Shown: positions 56,335-64,000 of the stretch, in pieces
How the letters are laid out: each line of letters opens with the position of its first letter
Numbering within the stretch: position 1 is the first letter of the stretch
Assembly (NCBI GenBank): GCA_021292165.1
Contig: CM037878.1
Coordinates: forward strand, 193,997,118-194,061,117
DNA length: 64,000 bases
Direction of reading: 5' to 3'
Origin: Shinisaurus crocodilurus
Taxonomy: Eukaryota > Chordata > Lepidosauria > Squamata > Shinisauridae
Position numbers and translations under genes: made by a program
Notes under the pieces: generated by a model
Seen by the model: the letters and a program-made list of their open reading frames with translations, nothing else
Told to the model about the DNA's origin: nothing
Databases searched by the model: none

Positions 56335-59300
56335 ATCTGGAGTCACAGGTCAGGTTTGCACTGTGAAGACTTTAAAAAGATTAGGGTACTCTATTGGTAC
56401 AATAAATAGATTGTAGTACAGGAGATCAAACAAAAATCATTATCATCTTGTCAAGAATTGTCTCATGTTGCCTGCCTCTTAACCTAATGTATACCCAGCC
56501 TTGTATCTTAGTGTCATTAGCCTTCCCATTTAGAAACAATTACATTCTTTGGTGCCTTGGTTTAACTCATAATCTAATTCTATACTGCTGTTATGCACAG
56601 CAGCAGAAGATACAGTAAGCCCTGCAAAAGGGCCTACAAAGTTTTGAGCAATTTTCTGTTTAAGGACAAATGGAGATAAGACCTTCCCAGATAACATTCT
56701 AGCTAGCCTATGTAATCGTACATAACTACAAAGGCCATTGCCTCATAGTTGTATTCTTATTTTACTAGGCTGTCACACTTATCTGCTGTCATTAGGTATC
56801 TGTGGCGTTCTAAAAGTCCGCCAGAATTGATCTGGGAAAACCAGATTCTTAGATGTCGAAGTAACATATCCATTTCTTCCTAGATTATGAGTAAGACTGT
56901 GGTCTGCCGATCAACAGAGGAAAGTGGACTGTTAACTACCCTCCTTGTTTTGTTAAAATATTGAGAGAGGAAGTTCTAAGCATGAGATTCCTTCACACCT
57001 GGCTTGTGTATGCGAATTCCGGAAGACATAAAGTTACTGATTAAACTAGGTTTCAAGGGTACAGAGTTTAGAATACACTGACCTTACAGAAATTCTATCT
57101 AGTTTGTAATAGCTACTTTTTATCAGAGTGAGTGTGTCTTTCCTGAAGTCTTCCAGTGCTCCACTGGCATTCCTTTGGGATGAGTTTGTAAATGTGATGT
57201 GCCTTAGCTTTTTCATTCCTTCTCAAATTAAATGGTAAATATTCTTTGAAAAACTTACTAATTATGACTTACTAGAGTTTGTTCCACCTAATAATTCCCA
57301 GTTGGAATTGAGCAATTATGATAGAAAGGGAGCCCCAAAGGCACCTGTTTTACACTTGAAAGCTCTCTCCAGATATAGTGACATTACCCAATGGAAGAAA
57401 ATGTGATTCAGTTTCTGTGAATGGCAACATACAAGAACTGAACTTTATATAATTTGTGTGGAATGCTTACATTGAAAGAATATTGGCTAAAACAAAATTG
57501 GAGTTATATAAAATGAGCCTTGAAAATCTTCACTCAGCTGGTCACCAGCGGTGAATAGGACTTGCTCCCAACTGATGGTGTGGGGGGGGGGGGCAGAGGA
57601 AGATACAGCCTTTTAAGAAACACAGCCTGTATTTTGTTGGAATATCAGATTGTGGAGAATTATCACACTTAAAAGACACACAGTTGAAACACTGGGATTG
57701 CTTTCCCCCCAAAATATATCTGGGGTTTTGGCTATTTTATTTTACTCATGGTGTTGCTGGGTTTGTTTTTTTGGTCATTTTAATGTATTTTTGTTTAACC
57801 AGTCCTTCACATCAGAAATGTTTGGTTGCTTCCAAAATCTTGGCATATACTATTCTCACTGCTATCATATTAAAAAAGAAATGCTACCTGAATCCCCCGC
57901 ACCCAATTTTATCACCTATTTAATTAAAAAAATGTTCTTCTACACTGGAATATTTTCAACTGAAATTCTCCACTTGACACCCATTTCAGGTTTAGCTCTA
58001 CTTTTTTCCTTCCCTCACAGGTGGTCAGTCAAGTCCCCTGGTCCCCCTTTTAGCCCAAAAAAAGGCTACTGCTCTTCTAGGCTAGAAGGCTGTTTCTCCT
58101 TTCCTGGGAAGGGTAAAACAAACATACAGATCTGTGGCCTGCTTTTAGAATAGATTCTTGGGTTAAACAAGGTTATGCAAATTGTTCACCCATGCTGTGG
58201 AGAAGAAACAGGCCTGCACACTGCCTCCAGAATTGCAGGCCTGTTTAACAGAAGGAGGTGTTCTTAGAGCTATGGGCAGAGTTATTTCCCCATCCATGTG
58301 TGGAGTTATGAGGAAAGGCTGCCTCCAGTCTTATGACTAGTAGAATGGAGCCTCCCCAGTGGGAAGGTAGGGGTGTGTGGATCTAACCTTGGATGAATTA
58401 AGATGCAGAAGGCTGAACATAAGCTATTTGAGTTATATAAATAGCTACATGTCCTAGGTAATACATGGATGATGGGCTGCAAAGAATATATGAGTACCAC
58501 AAAAACTGTGTAAATACCGAGAAAGTGACTGGTTTCAGATAAGCCTCAGGCAGTACAAATCATTCCAAAATCAGTACCCTCTTCTGAACTTCAGATATGA
58601 AGTGAATTTGGTCCAATTAAGGAAGATGTTCTAGAAATGGGCTCTATAGTTCTGCCAATAAAAGCCTAATCCCTAGAGTGTCTTTGGAGCATCCTAGGAA
58701 CCAGTGCTCAGAGGCTCCTGCCCGCTTCCTAGGATGCTCTAGGAATGGGGCTTCTATGGCAGCAACCATAGAGCCTGTTGCTAGACCATTTTCTATCTTT
58801 GTAAACCCCAGGTCTTTAAAGAGAAATTTGAGAATATATGGGATGAATCTAGTGAACCATTAAGGAGCCAGAACAGGAGGACTGCAACCAGTCCTTTATC
58901 TCAAGACGAGAGATCAAAGGCGCCAAACTGCCAGCCTTGGCTCTGCCGTCCTGAGACTGATTTTCTCAGGGCTTTGCCCTTGGTCTATACACTGGATTTA
59001 GCACTGAACCGACAGAGGAACTACACACACCATGTACTTTTCTTCACAAGGATATTCAGCAGGTAGCCTTCGCTACATAGTTCCCTGTTAAGTCTCTATA
59101 GCTAGCAGAAATGGAATTACACACAAAAAACGCCAATATAAGCAAATGTCAGCAATTAGCAAAATTTATTCAAAATATTTTTTCCAGGCGCAGAATTTGG
59201 ATGTGAGTCAGTGCTAAGTACAGGCAATTCTATTTTCCATAGGCCATGTTACAGGTACCATCACTAGACATGCAAACATACTCAAAAGATGCAATTCACA

Positions 59301-59879
59301 TTGACACTTGAGAGAAGACAGCAAAGGAAACAGCATTCAGCAAGTTGAATTTGAACAAAGGAGACAGTCATGGCTTCATCAGAAAGGGTTAATAAAGAAA
59401 GAAGGTAAGCTGGGAGGAGGAAGAGAAGTAGGAAAATTGCTGTTGCACTTAGCAGAGTTCCAAGAGCAAAGGGTTCCCTAAAGCTGGCAAGAGATGTTTT
59501 CTCTAACACTGGCAGTGAAAGGAAAGACAAAAGGGCAAAAGCACCATGGAAATAGAAACAGAAAATTATCAATTTGTGCATAAGCAAAGGCAACAACAAG
59601 AAAGATGTTTGGCTGAGCTGGTAACAACTGCCTGTATAAAGAGATTATAATCATGCTACTTTTAATAATCTGATTATAATCAGTTACTTTTAAAGCACTT
59701 AAAAGCACTGCACAAAGATCAAAATTAAGAGGGACCTGCCTACAGCCTTTCAATCTATTTGGTTGGTTCAACCCAGGCAAACAAGGGTTTTGCAACAGAA
59801 AGTTTAAGAGGTTGTAGGCTATACTAACTCACATTCAAGCCAAAGTCATTAGATTGCAGAACCTAGGTAAACTATGTAA
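56335..59879. other. Unassigned DNA
   Basis: No exon recognised. A 167-codon open frame at 57650-58153 has no motif, no splice or promoter context and reads like chance A/T-rich translation. One strong hairpin at 58687 is listed separately. Confidence 0.4.
58687..58739. repeat. 14-bp perfect inverted repeat, 25-bp loop
   Basis: GAGCATCCTAGGAA (58687-58700) pairs exactly with TTCCTAGGATGCTC (58726-58739). Confidence 0.9.
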
Positions 59880-60166
59880 ACCATAAACTATGGAATTGGC
59901 TACTACAAGAGGTAGTGATGGCCATCAATTTGGATGGCTTTAAAAGGGGATTAGACAAATTCACGGAGAAGGCTACTTCTACCTCCAGTATCAGAGGCAG
60001 CATGCCTATGTACACCAGTTGCTGAGGAACATGGGTGGCAGGGTGCTGTTGCACTCATGTCCTACTTGTGGGTTTCCCACAAGCAGCTGGTTGGCCACTG
60101 TGAACAGAATGCTGGATGAGATGGACCTTTGGTCTGATCCAGCATGGCTCTTCTTATGTTCTTCAA
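59880..60166 (+). mobile_element. CR1-like LINE 3' end
   Basis: Codes for LWNWLLQEVVMAINLDGFKR GLDKF, matching the CR1 C-terminal phrase WNQLPREVVGSPTLEAFK in the 12945 copy. Then comes the 3' UTR with CACCAGTTGCTGAGGAACAT, TGTGAACAGAATGCTGGATG and GGTCTGATCCAGCATGGCTC TTCTTATG. It lacks the octamer tail and belongs to a different subfamily from 12004. Confidence 0.8.
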
Positions 60167-60558
60167 ATGTCAAACAATGCAAACAATACATGTAATTCAG
60201 AGACAATTTAGGCATACAAAGGAACTTACACGAAAAACAAAGGATTTAACTATCTTCCATCTGGCAACAGCTCCTTGTACCTCATTAAAGGTACTTTCTG
60301 AAGTTTTAGGGGCAAATTGTCTGACAGTGCATGGAATTGTTTTAAAAAATAATATCAGAGAAGCCTGTTGTGGAATGCTATGTGCTACAAGCCCCAACTT
60401 TCCATCTAGCATGTCTCCATTTGAATGAATGAGTTATTAAGTAAAGTGTAATTATCAAAATGGAACATTATGATTACCATAGTCTACAAAAGTCTACTCT
60501 TCCCCTAATCAGGGTGGGTGAATTAAAATGATTAAAAAATAAATGAATAAAACAGTTC
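60167..60558 (-). other. Presumed start of PUDP 3' UTR and downstream DNA
   Basis: Lies directly 3' of the PUDP stop codon on minus. No AATAAA was seen on minus in this stretch, so the UTR probably reaches further left or uses a variant signal. Confidence 0.45.
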
Positions 60559-60735
60559 TCAATCAAATGGTGGTAAACCAAATAGTTCTGGCTTGAAATC
60601 ATTCATAGACTGGAGTACTAGAGTTGCTTCTTTTGTAAGATCTTTGTTCAGGTTTTCATCTGGAATCATGACCACTTGCATTCCAGCTGTCAGTGATGCC
60701 TTGACCCCATTGGGAGCATCTTCAAATACAAGACA
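60559..60735 (-). CDS. PUDP: Last coding exon of pseudouridine-5'-phosphatase
   Basis: 59 codons on minus, opening [18 protein letters not shown], continuing [15 protein letters not shown] and ending [12 protein letters not shown] before TGA (60559-60561). This matches the C-terminal end of PUDP/HDHD1, a HAD-superfamily phosphatase that removes phosphate from pseudouridine-5'-phosphate in the cytosol during RNA breakdown. VFEDAPNG is HAD motif IV, with the acidic pair (Glu-Asp) that helps bind magnesium. The exon begins in phase 0 directly after TTTTTAG, a good acceptor. There are no stops or shifts, and changes from the mammalian protein are conservative, so this looks like a working gene and not a processed copy. 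Earlier exons are not recognised in the 3.3 kb to the right, so the last intron is longer than that. Confidence 0.93.
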   Translation of the reverse strand, partial: CLVFEDAPNGVKASLTAGMQVVMIPDENLNKDLTKEATLVLQSMNDFKPELFGLPPFD

Positions 60736-60760
60736 CTAAAAATTAGAAAGAAAAATAAAA
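60736..60760 (-). promoter_or_regulatory. Splice acceptor of the last PUDP intron
   Basis: On minus the exon is preceded by TTTCTTTCTAATTTTTAG, a pyrimidine-rich tract, with a TCTAAT sequence that may serve as or near the branch region, and AG at 60737-60736. Confidence 0.85.
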
Positions 60761-62027
60761 CAGTAAGTGGAAGATTGATTCTGTTATAACAGTATATTCA
60801 GCAAATAATAATTACTTGGACTTAATTCTTAGGTCATCAACAGATGTCTGATAACCTTTGGGGAGGAAGTTACCAAGAAAGCAGTTTAACAATGAAATTT
60901 TAAACATATGTTTCAGATTTGACATCTTGTCAAGAGTTGAATATACACTGCTGCTATTTTAAAGGATTTTAAAATAGCAGCAGTTAAAGAATTTTAAAGA
61001 ATAAGAGGTTGACAAGAAACTGCTTTGTTGGGTGTATTATAGAGGTGTGCAAGATTTAGAGTTACAGGACTTTTCTACAGACAGCAATTAAGTGATACAG
61101 ACAGTTGCAGGCACACATTTAAGTGTACCACTACCAATTTATCCTCATATCACATACTCAGTATCATCTAGTGTTTGTATGCTGGATTCAATTCATGCTC
61201 TACATATTTAGCATAACTACTATAGACTGTCCCAGTGACTTGCCCTTGTGGAATGGGAGGTGTGCTGAGTCCCCCACCCCCAACCTCCTGCCCTGCAAGC
61301 CTGAGCACACACAGTGACCCGAACCCTGACATAGTTTTCCCCCTTTACACTGACACCCCTCTTTATGCATAATCCCCACCCGGGGGACAGGAGACACCGT
61401 TCTGGTCAGACTGGGTGTACGTTACCACATCTGCATACCCTCAATAGGGCACATCTGCATCAATCCACACTGAAGGGCATATACATTCCCAAGGTGGGGG
61501 GGGGCAGTCTCAAAGAGCTGCAAAGTATCCAGAAGATGCCAGTAAAACACGAGGCACCACCACCCCGCGGGGCGGAACCAGCCCACCTGGTCATCAAGGG
61601 ACGGGGAGGGAGCGTAAGGGGGTAGAAAAGATACGTGCCAAAGGTCCAAGCATTGTTGGGAACACGGTGCAGGCTGATACACTTCAAGCCCTGGCTCCGG
61701 CTAGGGTCAAGCAGCGTCCAACCCCGAGCGAGGCGCGCTCATTGCCCAGCTATGCAGATCGCTACGCTAAGTCCGTAAGTCAGATTCTCTGGTGTGAGGT
61801 GACTTCTCTTTCTGTAATACGCTATGCCTCTAGTATCTGAATATTGAAGCTCTGATCAGGTCACGACCTGCTTTGTGTATAGTGTGAAATTCCTGGTAGT
61901 CTATTAGTTCCGCTCCATTAGACGTGTAGTAAATAAGGCCTATTCTTTGGTCTAAGCATGGTTTCATGTTATTCTTAGATAGCAGTTGTGTTTTAATAGC
62001 CTAAGAGCCGCATAAAGGGCATTTTAT
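60738..62027. other. Presumed PUDP intron, with a CpG-richer block
   Basis: No further PUDP exon seen. A perfect 13-bp hairpin with a 4-base loop (CTGCTATTTTAAA, GGAT) lies at 60951-60980. From about 61250 to 61780 the DNA is richer in G/C and CpG and holds the long open frame listed next. Confidence 0.5.
61448..61771 (+). other. Open frame ending at a strong splice-donor-like site
   Basis: After a TAG at 61445 the plus strand stays open for over 120 codons with no ATG. It reads through TSPPGHQGTGRERKGVEKI, ADTLQALAPARVKQRPTPSE and LPSYADRYAKS, where GTAAGT follows at 61772. The composition (Arg, Pro, Ser, Lys) is not low-complexity. It could be an exon of a plus-strand transcript, a retroelement gag-like scrap or chance in G/C-rich DNA. 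No family was recognised. Confidence 0.25.
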
Positions 62028-62272
62028 GAGCCAGTGTGGCGTAGTGGTTAGAGTGTTGGACTGGGACTCAGGAGATCTGGGTTCTAGTCCCCGCTTGGCC
62101 ATGAAACTCACTGCGTGACTTTGGGCCAGTCACTGCCTCTCAGCCTAACCTACCTCACAGGGTTGTTGTGAGGATAAAATGGAGAGGCAGGAGGATTATG
62201 TAAGCCGCCTTAGGTTCATTGCAGGAAAAAAGGCGGGGCATAAATATAATAAATAAATAAATAAATAAATAA
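62028..62272 (+). repeat. SINE family A, full length
   Basis: GAGCCAGTGTGGCGTAGTGG, GGGTTCTAGTCCCC, body GGCCAGTCACTGCCTCTCAG, 3' end AGGCGGGGCATAAATATAAT and (AAAT)n tail to about 62272. It pairs tail-to-tail with the next SINE. Confidence 0.92.
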
Positions 62273-62337
62273 TTTCTCAGTGCAGGTTAACCCGTAATGT
62301 GCCGAACTCGCGCCAAGGACCAAGTTTTTGGTCCTCC

Positions 62338-62525
62338 ACAAAAACCCAAGGTGGCTTACATAATCCTCATCCTCCTCTCCATTTTATCCTCACAACAACC
62401 CTGTGAGGTAGGCTTGGCTGAGTGTCAGTGATTGGCCCAAAGTCACCCGGCTAAGCGGGGACTAGAACCCTGATCTAGAACCCGCGTCCCAGTCCAACAC
62501 TCTCACCACTACGCCACACTGGCTC
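62338..62525 (-). repeat. SINE family A, opposite strand
   Basis: On minus: GAGCCAGTGTGGCGTAGTGG TGAGAGTG at about 62525 downwards, a small deletion near the B box, and the body to CCTTGGGTTTT at 62338. The 3'-terminal part and A-rich tail are missing. Confidence 0.88.
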
Positions 62526-62526
62526 T

Positions 62527-63659
62527 ACTTACTAATTACTAATTACACTGGCTGCGAGAATCAAGCTTCTCTTATGGAAGAACCCCAATATTATATGGGT
62601 ATTGTTGTGTGTCTGGTACACATGCACCATAGCAGTTACATGGAGTAGGCTGAAGGGAAAATCATAGTTGTAATGGAAAAGTAGAACTGAATTTATTTTA
62701 AAGGAGTTCACTATTTATGTGGCATCTGGGCATAAAAGGAAAAAAAATCTAAAACTGGCAAAAAGCATCAAAAGCAGGGCCAAAAAGGATGCCTTTCTAC
62801 ACTCCCAAGGTGTTATTCTTTAGAAGAGCAAAACATGGTAAGTAGGATGGATCCAACAATTTAAGGACTGCCATTGGACAAGGTGTGTTCATGCTCATAC
62901 AAAATTAAAAGTGGCAATTCAATATATTGTGAGCACGTCTGAGCTAGTAAAAAGAGTTATTTCACATAATATTATTGCAGTGCCATGGTTAGGACTATGC
63001 ATTACTGTTGTCATTAAAAGAAACAAACCTTTTATTTGAGCCATTCTTATTCTTTATTAAGCAATAAATTCTTTATTGAGCAATAAATACACATTTATTG
63101 TGTATTTATTTATTTTAATTTTGAAAATTAAATGAGCTCATTTTCTTCATAAAATATAACTTCTTTGTATTCCCTCTGTTATCCTCCTCTAGATAAGTTA
63201 TTAATATAAGTGTTTTATATCTGCATAAGAGAACACAATCTGTTGGTCTATAGTTTGTCTCAAATGATGTGTTAGTACTGTAGAAAGTAAAGGTCAGAAT
63301 AAAACAATCCAAGTGCTAACTCTACATTTATAAAATGAAAATACAAGGCAAATAATTTCAGATAAAACTCATTACACACATATGGCTTTCTAAAGTAACA
63401 GTTTTAGATACCATCACATGCTGAAATCTGAACCAACACATTTTTTATATTAATAGACCACATTTCATTTAAATACAGTCAGCATTTCAGTATATATTTT
63501 CCTTCTCTCTTCCCAACAGTTTTCCTGAAAAATATGGGAATAAACAAATAGTCTTATGGATTACCCCCCCCCCCCCAATTTCTGTCAGAAGCCACATTCA
63601 GAAATCATTTCTCTGAGAAAAATGGAGTCTAGACAACAAATAATTGGAACGCTTGTGCG
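62527..63659. other. Presumed PUDP intron, unassigned
   Basis: No exon recognised. A 19-bp tandem duplication (TTCTTTATTAAGCAATAAA, 63050-63068, and a one-base variant at 63069-63087) and a C run near 63565 are visible. Confidence 0.4.
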
Positions 63660-64000
63660 AGGAAGAATTTTGTGATTAAAATTAATGCAATTAGATCAGT
63701 GGACCAAGAAATGGAAGAGGAGAAATGAGTATGAAAGGGAACTTACTGGATTCGAAAAGAAAGTTGTGTCTAGAGAACTTGTAGAAGGGAATATCTCATC
63801 AATAGGTATAACAAAGGAGATTTATAAAACAATTCAAAAAATTGAAGAGCAAAAAGATAATCTCAAGACGGTATGGGATATGGAATCCGAGGAGATTTCG
63901 AATGAAGGGTGGAAAAATATTTGGGGCAGACGTATATTAAGAAATATGTCAGTAAGGATAAAGAGAATTTAAAAAAAAAACTGTTTGGAGATGGTACCTG
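63660..64000 (+). pseudogene. L1-type ORF2 fragment, runs off the window
   Basis: Reading from about 63685: WTKKWKRRNEYERELTGFEK, LVEGNISSI, IQKIEEQKDNLKTVWDMESEEI and EGWKNIWGRRILRNMSVRI. Then, after a shift near 63970 in an A run, REFKKKTVWRWYL. The pattern W-[DE]-x-[DE]-x2-EIS...W-x2-IW...RWYL is typical of L1 ORF2 downstream of the RT. A frame break is present, so this copy is dead. Its 3' end lies beyond 64000. Confidence 0.7.

Noticed and set aside
57650..58153. 167-codon open frame on plus
   Set aside because: No recognisable motif, A/T-rich hydrophobic reading, no splice or regulatory context. Length alone is not convincing in A/T-rich DNA.
63685..63972. Novel 95-residue gene at the right edge
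   Set aside because: The phrases GWKNIW and, after a shift, VWRWYL fit L1 ORF2.

Overview
This is a piece of a vertebrate nuclear genome, most likely a squamate reptile (lizard). The reasons are the mix of repeats seen together: CR1, L2 and L1 LINEs, a further LINE with a C-terminal C2H2 finger, two tRNA-derived SINE families, a Tc1 transposon, many short palindromic hAT-type elements, a Ty3/gypsy element and abundant (AC), (TA) and (ATTT) microsatellites. There are no bacterial-type operons. Species and chromosome cannot be told from the sequence. Repeat family names rest on motifs recognised by eye, not on a database search.

Only one host-gene exon could be recognised: the last coding exon of PUDP (HDHD1, pseudouridine-5'-phosphatase) on the minus strand at 60559-60735, with a clean splice acceptor. 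Everything to its right (60736-64000) is therefore probably PUDP intron, and everything to its left is 3' UTR and downstream intergenic DNA.

Layout. 0-4.4 kb: unrecognised sequence, SINE debris and a nine-unit 50-bp minisatellite built from two alternating unit types. 4.4-6.6 kb: frameshifted LINE with a zinc-finger tail (minus). 6.6-11.7 kb: LINE 3' ends, a SINE and unassigned DNA. 11.75-15.9 kb: a Tc1/mariner-type MITE directly abutting a nearly intact CR1 with an SGNH-esterase ORF1 and an endonuclease/RT ORF2. 16-26.4 kb: palindromic MITEs, microsatellites and L2 pieces. 27.4-28.2 kb: a SINE split by a GC-rich hAT element with a perfect 8-bp target duplication. 29-37 kb: palindromes, MITEs and a long L2 fragment. 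39.7-41.8 kb: a Tc1 transposon whose transposase gene is split by a solo LTR. 42-48.3 kb: hAT, L1, two opposed SINEs that share a 20-bp flank, and a Ty3/gypsy fragment with integrase upstream of RNase H plus one LTR. 50.3-52.9 kb: L2 with a nested hAT hairpin element, and another LINE fragment. 53-60 kb: mostly unassigned, with L2 and CR1-like ends. 60.5-64 kb: the PUDP exon, presumed intron with a tail-to-tail SINE pair, and an L1 ORF2 fragment running off the window.

The genes do not form a pathway. The interest lies in nested insertions that record a relative history, a gypsy element with unusual domain order and an excised RT core, and a SINE that seems to have carried 3' flanking DNA with it.
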